Assembly (NCBI GenBank): GCA_003222635.1 | Contig: QHWQ01000015.1 | Coordinates: 1 to 37,941, forward strand | DNA length: 37,941 nucleotides | DNA from: Acidobacteriota bacterium | Lineage (GTDB): Bacteria; Acidobacteriota; Vicinamibacteria; Vicinamibacterales; UBA2999 | Direction of reading: 5' to 3' | Shown here: positions 17,656 through 25,135 of the stretch, in pieces | How the letters are laid out: each line of letters begins with the position of its first letter | Position numbering within the stretch: position 1 is the stretch's first letter | Program-made: the position numbers and the translations under genes | Notes under the pieces: generated by a model | Databases searched by the model: none | What the model was told of the DNA's origin: nothing | What the model saw: only the letters and a program-made list of their open reading frames with translations

Positions 17656-19748
17656 ACTTCCTCGACAGCCTCCTGACCGCGCTCCGCCTTCGCGGCGGCA
17701 ATGATTTTCGCTTGCGCGTGCTGCGGGACCTCGTCGTAGTGCGAGAACTCCATGTGGTACGTGCCGCGCCCGCCTGTCGCCGACGTGAGGTGCTGCTCGT
17801 AGGTGAGCATCTCGGCCATCGGCACCTGCGCCCGAATCACGGTGTTGATGCCGCGGGTGTCCATGCCGGAGATGCGGCCGCGCCGCCCGTTCAGATCGCC
17901 CATCAGGTCGCCGGCGTAATCGCTGGGCGCATAGACCTCGACGTTCATAATCGGCTCGAGGATGGTCGGGCGCGCCCGCGTCATCGCATCCTTGAAGGCG
18001 AGCGACCCTGCCATCTTGAACGACAGCTCGTTCGAGTCCACCGGATGGAATGAGCCGTCGATGACCGTCGCGCGGAAGTCGACCATCGGATAGCCCGCCA
18101 GATAGCCGCGCATGCGCGAGTCCTGGATACCTTTTTCCACCGCCGGGACGTATTGTCGCGGAATCGAGCCGCCGAAGATGTCGTCGACGAACTCGAAGTC
18201 GCTGCCGCGCGGCAGCGGCTCCACCTTGATCTTGCAGTCGCCGAACTGGCCGTGGCCGCCGGTCTGTTTCTTGTGGCGGCCGTGCGCTTCGGTGGCGACG
18301 GTAATCGTCTCGCGGTACGGAATGCGCGGCGGCTTGAGGTTCACCTCGACGCCGAAGCGCCGCTTCAGCTTCGCGACCGTCACCTCGATGTGCAGCTGTC
18401 CCTGGCCCGCGAGCAGCAGCTCGTGGGTCTGCGGGTCGCGCGTGTAGCTGATTGACGGGTCTTCTTCCTGTAGGCGATGCATCGAGCCGCTGATCTTGTC
18501 CTCGTCGCCGCGGCTCTTCGGCTCGATCGCGTAGGCGAGCACGGCCTCGGGGAACGTGATCTCGGGGATCTTCACCTTCGTGCTCTTCTCCGCGAGCACG
18601 TCGCTGGTGCGCGTGTCCTTCAGCTTCGCCACGGCGCCCAGATCGCCGGCCTTCAGCTCCGGCACCTGCGTCTGCGTCTTCCCCTGCAGGACCAGCAAGT
18701 GGCCGAACCGCTCGGCGCTGTCGCGCGTCTGGTTGTGGACGTTGCTGTCCTGCTTCAACGTGCCGGAGATCACGCGCAGCATCGTGATGCGGCCGGCGAA
18801 CGGATCGGCGATGGTCTTCCAGACAAACGCGGTGTATGGCGGGCTGTCCGATGCCTTGATCGTGCTCGCGTCGCCGCTCTCGGTTACCGCCGGGAACTCG
18901 CGCTCGATCGGTGACGGCACGTAGGTGACGATCGCGTCGAGCAGCGGCTGGATCCCGATCGCATGCATCCCCGACGAGCAGACCAGGGGGAAGATCTTGC
19001 CCGACTGCGTCGCCGTGCGAAGTCCCTGGGTGAGCTCGTCCTGCGTGAGCGTTCCCTCCGAGAAGAACTTCTCCATCAGCTGCTCGTCGGCCTCGGCGAC
19101 CATTTCGATCAGCTCTTCGCGCGCCTTGGCGGCGCGGTCCGCGAGCGCCGCGGGAATGTCGCCTTCGGTCATCTTGCCGCTGCCGTCGCTCGCGAAGGTG
19201 AGCGCTGTCATCCGCACGAGATCGACGACCCCCGTGAACGCGCGCTCTTCGCCGAGCGGCAGCTGGATGGGGATAATCTCGCGCGCGCAGTCGCGGTGCA
19301 GCGATTCGAGCGTCCGCTCGAGGCTCGCGCGCTCGCGCTCGAGCCGGTTGGCGACGACGATGCGCGGCAGGTTGAGGGCGGCGGCTTCCTCCCAGAGCTT
19401 CTCGGTCTGGACCTCGACGCCGGCGACGGCGTCGACGCAGACGATCGCGCCTTCAGCGACGCGCAGCGCGGCCTTGGCGTCGCTCAAGAAGTTCGCGAAG
19501 CCCGGCGTGTCGATGATGTTGATCTTGGTCTTCTGCCACTCGGCGTAGGCGAGGCTGGAGGACAGGGTGTGCTTGCGGGCGATTTCTTCTTCGTCGAAGT
19601 CGGTGATCGTGGTGCCTTCGTCGACCTTCCCCAGCCGGTTGACGGCGCCCGCCACGAACAACATCGCCGACACCAGCTGTGTTTTGCCGCATCCACCGTG
19701 CCCGACCACCGCGACGTTCCGGATGGCAGCGGCATCATAGACCTTCAT
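17652..19748 (-). CDS. fusA2: EF-G-like GTPase (EF-G-2 type paralogue)
   Basis: A 698-residue translation-factor GTPase related to EF-G but distinct from the canonical copy at the window start. It has the P-loop GHGGCGKT (residues 16-23), an [20 protein letters not shown] segment that in this family replaces the RGITI switch I, DTPGFANF (G3), and NRLERERA at the G4 position, where NKxD is usual. Domain IV keeps [19 protein letters not shown] and [13 protein letters not shown] recall the same layout in the Thermus EF-G-2 protein. Its role is uncertain: a slower or conditional translocase, recycling, or stress function. The start has a strong upstream site (GGGAGGAGG on the minus strand). The 3' end converges on rplQ with overlapping stops. 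Confidence 0.9.
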   Translation of the reverse strand: MKVYDAAAIRNVAVVGHGGCGKTQLVSAMLFVAGAVNRLGKVDEGTTITDFDEEEIARKHTLSSSLAYAEWQKTKINIIDTPGFANFLSDAKAALRVAEGAIVCVDAVAGVEVQTEKLWEEAAALNLPRIVVANRLERERASLERTLESLHRDCAREIIPIQLPLGEERAFTGVVDLVRMTALTFASDGSGKMTEGDIPAALADRAAKAREELIEMVAEADEQLMEKFFSEGTLTQDELTQGLRTATQSGKIFPLVCSSGMHAIGIQPLLDAIVTYVPSPIEREFPAVTESGDASTIKASDSPPYTAFVWKTIADPFAGRITMLRVISGTLKQDSNVHNQTRDSAERFGHLLVLQGKTQTQVPELKAGDLGAVAKLKDTRTSDVLAEKSTKVKIPEITFPEAVLAYAIEPKSRGDEDKISGSMHRLQEEDPSISYTRDPQTHELLLAGQGQLHIEVTVAKLKRRFGVEVNLKPPRIPYRETITVATEAHGRHKKQTGGHGQFGDCKIKVEPLPRGSDFEFVDDIFGGSIPRQYVPAVEKGIQDSRMRGYLAGYPMVDFRATVIDGSFHPVDSNELSFKMAGSLAFKDAMTRARPTILEPIMNVEVYAPSDYAGDLMGDLNGRRGRISGMDTRGINTVIRAQVPMAEMLTYEQHLTSATGGRGTYHMEFSHYDEVPQHAQAKIIAAAKAERGQEAVEEV

Positions 19749-19832
19749 AAGGGGAATCCTCCTCCCGCGAGGTGAGGTGAAGCTGGAGCGAAGCCTGTGT
19801 CTAAGCGCGGATCATAGATCAAGATCGCTGTG

Positions 19833-19846
19833 AGACATTTATGTCT
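19833..19846 (+). promoter_or_regulatory. 14-base palindrome, possible operator
   Basis: AGACATTTATGTCT reads AGACAT, two bases, ATGTCT: perfect 6-base arms with a TT/AA centre. It stands in the AT-richer part of the divergent control region, about 85-100 bases upstream of the EF-G-like start. Size and symmetry suit a dimeric regulator site. No second copy was noticed nearby, so an operator role is inference only. Confidence 0.35.
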
Positions 19847-19908
19847 GCTTGGACGCAACGGTTGACGAATATGTGTTATGAAGCGCTGCTGCGGTGCAGA
19901 TCGGGCTT

Positions 19909-19939
19909 GCCCCGAGCGAGCGGAGCGAGTCGAGGGGGC
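19909..19939 (+). repeat. CGAGCGAGCGGAGCGAGTCG-type interspersed element
   Basis: The string GCCCCGAGCGAGCGGAGCGA and the following GTCGAGGGGGC form an imperfect palindrome of repeated GAGCGA/GCGAG units bounded by CCCC and GGGG. I recognise this wording (read on the other strand as CCCCTCGACTCGCTCCGCTC) as a widespread REP-like sequence in bacterial intergenic regions. It is a further repeat family in this window, outside the ribosomal operon. Confidence 0.6.
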
Positions 19940-20032
19940 GTCGCGTGCGCGTCCCGGACGCGGGGGGTTCCGCGCTGGAACTGACCGCAACATCGTTGTG
20001 GTCGTTTTCATCGAGCGGCACATTTTTGTTTG

Positions 20033-21250
20033 ATGCGCGGCGCATGCGCGGCGGCACCTGCAGGGATTTCCCAGCGAAACAAGCGATCGCTGAAATCCCT
20101 GGTGTCGAAGTACGTGTGTCTCACGCTCGCGACGACGGGGCTCGTCGCATGGCTGGCATTGCCGGCGGCGGCGCAAACCGCCGCAGCTGCACCCGCGGAC
20201 GCGGCGACGGCGCAACAGCCGGATGCCGGAGCCAAGGCGGCGCCGCTGCTTCACGGCTTCGAACTCGGTGGTCTCGCCGACGTGTACTACACCTACTACT
20301 CCACCGAGCCGGAAGGCGACGCGCTCTTCCGGAACTTCGACACTCGGCACAATGCGCTTCGGTTCAGCATGGCGCAGATCTGGATCACCAAGGCGCCAAC
20401 GGACGAATCCCGCGCCGGCATGAATCTGAAGTTCAATTTCGGCCATGCGGCGAAGATGATCAATGCCTACGAGCCGGCGTCGGCGCGCGCGCTCGAGAAC
20501 ATCGAGCAGGCGTACGGCAGCTATCTGGTGCCGGCGGGCAAGGGGTTGCAGGTCGACGCGGGCAAGTTCGTGACGCAGCACGGCGCCGAAGTGATCGAAG
20601 CGAAGGATAACTGGAACTACTCACGGTCGCTGCTGTTCGCGCTCGCGATTCCGTACTATCACACCGGCGTCCGTGCGACGTATGCCGCGACCGACAAGGT
20701 CACCCTCATGGGCAACGTGGTGACGGGGTGGAACAGCGTCAAGGACAACAACGGCGGCAAGTCGGTCGGCGCACAGGTCATCCTCAAGCCGGTCTCGCAG
20801 GTCACAATCGTGCAGAACTACATGACCGGTTACGAACAGCCTCACAACTCGACGGACCTCCGGCACCTGTTCGACTCCGTGGTCACGATCACTCCTACCT
20901 CGATGGTGAGCCTGATGGCGAACTATGACTACGGCAAGGATTCGGTTGGCGGTCTGCCGGTGTCATGGCAGGGCGTGGCCGGCTACCTGAAAGTGCAGGC
21001 GACGCCATGGTTCGCCGTGATCCCGCGCGTCGAGGTGCTCAGCGATCCCGACGGATTCACCACGGGCGCGACCCAGACGTTGAAAGAGGCGACCATTACC
21101 GGTGAATTCAAAGCAAAGGGTGGGCTTCTGACACGCGTGGAGTACCGGCGTGACGCCTCTGATGTGGCGAGCTTCTCCAAGCCCTCTGGTCCGGTCACCT
21201 CGCAGAGCTCGTTTGCAATCGGCATCCTCTATTCGTACGCGCTGAAATAG
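20033..21250 (+). CDS. Porin-like outer-membrane beta-barrel protein
   Basis: A roughly 405-residue secreted protein. It has a basic N-region (RNKRSLKSLVSK), a hydrophobic core (YVCLTLATTGLVAWLALP) and a probable signal peptidase site after AAAQ. The mature part consists of alternating strands with aromatic ends, for example FELGGLADVYYTYYS, AGMNLKFNFGHAAK and VTLMGNVVTGWNSV, and ends in a strand closing with LYSYALK. This fits the putative beta-barrel porin-2 (BBP2) type of porin; the substrate is unknown. The start is uncertain: ATG 20033 gives a long N-region, while GTG 20102 gives a compact signal peptide; neither has a clear ribosome-binding site. The glnD-glnB neighbours suggest uptake of a nitrogen compound, but that is inference. 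Confidence 0.75.
   Translation: MRGACAAAPAGISQRNKRSLKSLVSKYVCLTLATTGLVAWLALPAAAQTAAAAPADAATAQQPDAGAKAAPLLHGFELGGLADVYYTYYSTEPEGDALFRNFDTRHNALRFSMAQIWITKAPTDESRAGMNLKFNFGHAAKMINAYEPASARALENIEQAYGSYLVPAGKGLQVDAGKFVTQHGAEVIEAKDNWNYSRSLLFALAIPYYHTGVRATYAATDKVTLMGNVVTGWNSVKDNNGGKSVGAQVILKPVSQVTIVQNYMTGYEQPHNSTDLRHLFDSVVTITPTSMVSLMANYDYGKDSVGGLPVSWQGVAGYLKVQATPWFAVIPRVEVLSDPDGFTTGATQTLKEATITGEFKAKGGLLTRVEYRRDASDVASFSKPSGPVTSQSSFAIGILYSYALK
20061..20101 (+). other. Inverted repeat at the 5' end of the porin gene
   Basis: CAGGGATTT (20061-20069) pairs perfectly with AAATCCCTG (20093-20101), and inside it CAGCG (20072-20076) pairs with CGCTG (20088-20092), leaving an 11-base loop and a CC bulge. The stem ends exactly before GTG 20102, an alternative start of the porin. 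If translation begins at 20102 this is a leader hairpin that could hold back or stabilise the transcript; if at 20033 it lies in coding sequence. Confidence 0.55.
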
Positions 21251-21293
21251 TCAGGAGGCGGATCGAGCGAGGTCTCACAACGGAGGCACGACG

Positions 21294-22082
21294 ATGTCAC
21301 TTCGATCGCAGTATGTCGCGCTATTGGTGTCCGCGCTGGCAGCGATGACGGTTCCAACCTTGGCGTTCGCGACGCCGAGCACGACCTATTGGGCGCCATC
21401 AACGGCGAATTGCCAGGCGAAAGGCGTTCCTCACATCACGTACGACACGTACTACGGCAAGGGGACGCCGCCGCCGGGCGCCGGGGCGCCCGCCTACCCG
21501 ATCGATACGGGTCTGACGATCGGCGTGCTTCCGTCCAGCAAGGTGCAGGCGGAGGTCGGCTATGACGTGCTGCTTCCGAGTTCCAACCCTGTGTTCTTCT
21601 TCCTGAACGCGAAGGTGTGTACGCCCGAATCGACGTTGTTCAAAGGCGCGCCGGCCATAAGCTTTGGAATCTGGAATGTCGGCTTCAAGAAGGACGTCAC
21701 CGACTACAACCCGATTCACCTGATGTTCCAGAAGGCCATTCCGGGAAACGGGTACGTGGCCGCGGGCGTGTATCACGGGATGAGCGACGTGCTGTTCACG
21801 AACAGCGACGGCAAGGTCGTGAAGAACGGAGCGATGCTGGGCTTCTTCTCGCCCGATATTCCGGTTGGCGTGAAGGGTCTGCAGAAGCTCAATTTCACGG
21901 CGGACGTCCAGACGGGCAAGAACGTGCTCGGGGCCGGCGGGTTCGGGCTGTACTTCTATTTCAATCAGTACGTGGACCTGCTCGTGGGTCCGGTGTTCTA
22001 CCTTGACAGCAAGCTGCAGCCGGGCGGCGCCAAGCATCTCTGGACCACGCAGCTCGACGTGGACATCCCGCTGGGGAAGTGA
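21294..22082 (+). CDS. Predicted outer-membrane or periplasmic barrel protein, function unknown
   Basis: 262 residues with a clear signal peptide (residues 1-26, MSLRSQYVALLVSALAAMTV then PTLAFA). The mature part is rich in Gly, aromatic residues and alternating beta-strand patterns (YPIDTGLTIGVLPSS, VQAEVGYDVLLPSS, LNFTADVQTGK, GGFGLYFYFNQYVDLLVGPV) and ends with a strand LWTTQLDVDIPLGK. Two cysteines (in TANCQAK and NAKVCTPES) could form a disulphide. I do not recognise a named family with confidence. It starts after a good GGAGG site, 43 bases downstream of the porin, and is probably cotranscribed with it, so a shared transport role is plausible. Confidence 0.7.
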   Translation: MSLRSQYVALLVSALAAMTVPTLAFATPSTTYWAPSTANCQAKGVPHITYDTYYGKGTPPPGAGAPAYPIDTGLTIGVLPSSKVQAEVGYDVLLPSSNPVFFFLNAKVCTPESTLFKGAPAISFGIWNVGFKKDVTDYNPIHLMFQKAIPGNGYVAAGVYHGMSDVLFTNSDGKVVKNGAMLGFFSPDIPVGVKGLQKLNFTADVQTGKNVLGAGGFGLYFYFNQYVDLLVGPVFYLDSKLQPGGAKHLWTTQLDVDIPLGK

Positions 22083-22102
22083 CCGCTGCCCGCGCCGCCA
22101 TC

Positions 22103-22138
22103 TGATGGCGCAGATGAGAAACGATGGCTGCGCCATCA
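22103..22138 (+). other. Perfect 11-base inverted repeat before glnD
   Basis: TGATGGCGCAG (22103-22113) pairs with CTGCGCCATCA (22128-22138) around a 14-base loop. There is no T-run after it, so it is a weak candidate for an intrinsic terminator of the porin unit. It could be an attenuator or mRNA-processing hairpin ahead of glnD. The ATG that the ORF track uses for glnD (22124) sits in the loop. Confidence 0.6.
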
Positions 22139-22174
22139 TATGATTGTGCGGGCGAGCCCCGCTATGTTCCCAGC

Positions 22175-24697
22175 ATGTCGGTAACGCGGCCGGATTCCAC
22201 CGGCGCTCCGCTGAAGGCTTCTCTGCATGCCGCGAGAGAAGAGCTGCGCGCGTCGATCGCGCGCGGCGCCGGCGGGCGCGGCGCGCTCGAGCGCTACGCG
22301 GATCGCGTCGACGCGCTCATCCGCCAGTTGTTCACCGACGCGGGCGCCCACGACGGGCCGATTGCCATCATCGCGCTCGGCGGCTATGGACGCCGCCATC
22401 TCTGCCTGCACTCCGACATCGATCTGCTGCTGCTCTTCGGCAATGGCATCGGTCCCGCGGAGGAGCGCTTCGTCAACAGCTTTCTCAACCCGCTCTGGGA
22501 TCTCGGCGTCGTCGTCGGCCATCAGGTACGCGACATCGAGGATTTCCAGCAGCTCGAGACCGACAATCCCGAGTTCCTGCTGGCGCTGCTCGATGCGCGG
22601 GCAGTGGCCGGCGCGCGGTCCGTGTTCGAGCGCTTCGGCGCCGTCTTTCACCAGCCTGGCACGCACGCGTTCATCCTGCGGTCGCTGCTGGGACTCATCG
22701 ACGATCGCCACGCGCACTTCAACTCGACGCTCTATCAACTCGAGCCGGACGTGAAGGATGCGCCGGGCGCGCTGCGCGATCTGACCGCCACGCGGACGAT
22801 CGCGCTGCTGACCGATCCGCTGCTGCTGCGCCGCGGGCCGGCCGACGCGGCGCGCTTCGATGACGTGGAGGATTTCCTGCTGCGCGTGCGCTCGACGCTG
22901 CACCTGGAGTGCGGGCGCAATCAGAACGTCTTGAGCCACGAGCTGCAGGAGCGAACGGCGGAGATGCTCGGGTATCCGGGCGCCGAACCGCGGCAGCGCG
23001 TGGAACGGCTGATGAGCGACTACTTCCGCCACGCGCGGATCGTCAGCCGCTCGCTCGAGTGGGCACGCCGTACGGCGCCCGTGCCCGTCGGGCCCAACCT
23101 CGGTGTGTCTCGCGACGGCGTCCGCTTCATCGATCCGGCGCAGGCCGCGCGCAACCCCGCCTCATGGCTCGGCGCGTTTCAGGCGGCCCTCGATGGCGGC
23201 ACCGAAGTCTCGGAAGAAGCGCTCTCGTGCATTCAGCAGCACGTGGATCGCTATCGCGCCGACGATTTCTTCGTCGACGCGCGGGACCGCTCCGCGCTGC
23301 TTCGGTTCCTGAAGCCGCGTCCCGGTCTGTACGCGCGGCTGTCGCAGATGCACGACTGCGGGCTGCTCGGCCGCGTGTTCCCAGAGTTCCAGGCGATCTC
23401 GTGGCGGGTGGTCCGCGACTTCTACCACAAGTACACCGTTGACGAGCATACGCTGCTGACGATCCGCAATCTCGAGCGGCTCATCACCACCGACGCGGCC
23501 GATCGCATGCGGTTCCGTTCGATCCTGCTCGACCTGCAGGAGCCGGAGCTGCTCGTCCTGGCGTTGCTGTTCCATGACGTCGGCAAGTGGCGCGATGACG
23601 ACCACGCGCTCGAAAGCGTGCACATGGCCGAACACGTCCTCGATCGTCTGCATGTCTCTGAGGACGCGCGTGAGACGGTTCTCTTCCTGATCCGCCACCA
23701 CCTGCGGATGTCGCTCGCCGCGTTCCGCCGCGACACCGAGGATCCCGACATCGTCAAGCAGTTCGCCGCGCTCGTCGGCACGGAGGACCGGCTGAAGCTG
23801 TTGTGCCTGATGACGCTCGTCGACATCGAGGCGGTGAGCCCGGAGACGCTGACGCCCTGGAAGGCGGAGCTGCTCTGGCGTCTGTACGTCGACACCTACA
23901 ACCACCTCACGCAGCGCTACGGCGACGAGCGCATCGAGCGCAACGAAGCGGGGTTGAACGAGCTGCTGGCGAACACGCCCGAGGACGTGACGCCGGGCGA
24001 GATCGCAGGGTTTCTCGAAGGGCTGCCGCAGCGGTACCTCAACGTCTTCCCGCGCGAGGCGATCTATCGGCACATCTGGCTCGCGCGCGACATCAAGCCG
24101 GACGAAGTGCATCTGTCGCTCGAGCGGAAGGGCGCGGTCTGGAGCCTGGCCGTCGCGACGCTCGACAAGCCCTTCCTCTTCTCGAACATCTGCGGCGTGC
24201 TGTCGTCGTTCGGCATGAACATCCTGCGCGGCCACGCGTTCACCAACCCGAACGGGCTCGTGCTCGACGCGTTCGAGTTCACCGACGAGGAGCGGTTCCT
24301 CGAGCTGAATCGCGACGCGCACAACCAGCTGCTGAAGGTGATGCAGGACGTGGTGTCGGGGCGCGCCGACGTCACCTCGCGCCTCCGCGGCCGCGAGCAG
24401 GGGATCCTGCAGGCGCGCAGCGCGCAGCGGTTCACGCCGGTCGTCCACACCGACAACAAGGCGTCGGGCCGCTACACGATCCTCGACATCGTCACGGGCA
24501 ACGCGCTCGGTCTGCTCTACCGTATCAGCCGCGTCATCTCGCAGCATGGCTGCGACGTCGATCTCGTGCTCATTTCGACCGAAGGGGAAAAGGCCATCGA
24601 CGTGTTTCACATCACGAAGGCGGGAGCCAAACTCACGGAGGCGGAGCAGATCGCGCTGACCTCCGATCTGCAACGCACATTGGAGGGAACGGTATGA
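22175..24697 (+). CDS. glnD: Bifunctional uridylyltransferase/uridylyl-removing enzyme GlnD
   Basis: GlnD senses glutamine and adds or removes UMP on PII. The 840-residue product (from ATG 22175) has the nucleotidyltransferase signature GGYGRRHLCLHSDIDLLLLF with the metal-binding Asp pair at D81/D83. It also has an HD phosphohydrolase domain with FHDVGKWRDDDH (H467-D468) followed by SVHMAEHVLDRL, and two C-terminal ACT domains (SLAVATLDKPFLFSNICGVL and YTILDIVTGNALGLLYRISR). All catalytic parts are present, so both activities are likely. The track start at 22124 adds 17 residues but places the start in a hairpin loop; neither start has a good ribosome-binding site. The stop overlaps glnB by four bases. 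Confidence 0.95.
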   Translation: MSVTRPDSTGAPLKASLHAAREELRASIARGAGGRGALERYADRVDALIRQLFTDAGAHDGPIAIIALGGYGRRHLCLHSDIDLLLLFGNGIGPAEERFVNSFLNPLWDLGVVVGHQVRDIEDFQQLETDNPEFLLALLDARAVAGARSVFERFGAVFHQPGTHAFILRSLLGLIDDRHAHFNSTLYQLEPDVKDAPGALRDLTATRTIALLTDPLLLRRGPADAARFDDVEDFLLRVRSTLHLECGRNQNVLSHELQERTAEMLGYPGAEPRQRVERLMSDYFRHARIVSRSLEWARRTAPVPVGPNLGVSRDGVRFIDPAQAARNPASWLGAFQAALDGGTEVSEEALSCIQQHVDRYRADDFFVDARDRSALLRFLKPRPGLYARLSQMHDCGLLGRVFPEFQAISWRVVRDFYHKYTVDEHTLLTIRNLERLITTDAADRMRFRSILLDLQEPELLVLALLFHDVGKWRDDDHALESVHMAEHVLDRLHVSEDARETVLFLIRHHLRMSLAAFRRDTEDPDIVKQFAALVGTEDRLKLLCLMTLVDIEAVSPETLTPWKAELLWRLYVDTYNHLTQRYGDERIERNEAGLNELLANTPEDVTPGEIAGFLEGLPQRYLNVFPREAIYRHIWLARDIKPDEVHLSLERKGAVWSLAVATLDKPFLFSNICGVLSSFGMNILRGHAFTNPNGLVLDAFEFTDEERFLELNRDAHNQLLKVMQDVVSGRADVTSRLRGREQGILQARSAQRFTPVVHTDNKASGRYTILDIVTGNALGLLYRISRVISQHGCDVDLVLISTEGEKAIDVFHITKAGAKLTEAEQIALTSDLQRTLEGTV

Positions 24698-25023
24698 AGC
24701 TGCTGAAGAGTATCGTCCGGCCGAACAAGGTGGACGAGGTGAAGGACGCGCTGGCCAAGCTGAATATCTCAGGCATGACGGTCACCGAGGTGCGCGGCCA
24801 CGGCAAGCAGAAGGGGCACACCGCGATCTACCGCGGCAAGGAGTACAACGTCAGCCTCCTGCCGAAGATGGAAATCGAAGTCGTCGTGCCGGATTCGATC
24901 GCCGACGACGCGATCAAGGCGATCGTGCAGGCGGCGCGCACCGGCGAGATTGGCGACGGCCGCGTCTTCGTGCTGCCCGTGGCGGAGAGCTATCGAATCC
25001 GGACCGGGGAATTGGAAAGCTAG
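24694..25023 (+). CDS. glnB: Nitrogen regulatory protein PII
   Basis: PII trimers report 2-oxoglutarate, ATP/ADP and glutamine status to nitrogen enzymes and transporters. The 109-residue frame from ATG 24694 reads MKLLKSIVRPNKVDEVKDAL, then the T-loop GHGKQKGHTAIYRGKEYNVS with the uridylylation site Tyr at position 51, the B-loop TGEIGDGRVFV, and the C-terminal RIRTGE. All are canonical, so it is a likely substrate of the GlnD encoded just upstream. The ribosome-binding site GGAGGG lies inside the end of glnD and the ATGA overlap indicates coupled synthesis. The gene is hidden in the track inside ORF 23803-25023. No ammonium transporter gene is adjacent, so GlnB versus GlnK naming is by GlnD linkage. 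Confidence 0.95.
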   Translation: MKLLKSIVRPNKVDEVKDALAKLNISGMTVTEVRGHGKQKGHTAIYRGKEYNVSLLPKMEIEVVVPDSIADDAIKAIVQAARTGEIGDGRVFVLPVAESYRIRTGELES

Positions 25024-25135
25024 CAGCCGCCGCTTCCGCAGCCGCGCCTCGACCGCGTCGGGGCGCGCGTATATTCGCGCAGCTGAGTAAACATCCGCCT
25101 CCGAATGACCGATACTGCACTCGGAGGTAAATTCC

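Larger units (their letters stand above)
19749..20032 (+). promoter_or_regulatory. Divergent control region between EF-G-like gene and porin gene
   Basis: This non-coding stretch of about 280 bases separates two divergent genes, so both promoters should lie here. On the minus strand a purine-rich GGGAGGAGG site precedes the EF-G-like start. Inside are a perfect palindrome (19833-19846) and an interspersed-type element (19909-19939), followed by a second palindrome CGCGTCC, one base, GGACGCG (19948-19962). I could not identify a convincing -35/-10 pair on either strand. AT content is visibly higher at 19800-19880 than in flanking genes, which would fit promoter placement. Confidence 0.5.

Noticed and set aside
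17652-19748. EF-G-like gene as tetracycline-resistance ribosomal protection protein
   Set aside because: The conserved segments ([21 protein letters not shown]) match EF-G-2 proteins, not the TetM/TetO type, and the canonical fusA is separate.
19862-19885. TTGACG as a -35 box for the porin gene
   Set aside because: No acceptable -10 sequence lies 16-18 bases downstream.
25049-25075. Promoter TCGACC ... TATATT upstream of the spermidine-synthase-like gene
   Set aside because: The -35 match is poor and spacing is 15 bases; GCGCGTATATTCGCGC is also a near-palindrome, so the match may be chance.
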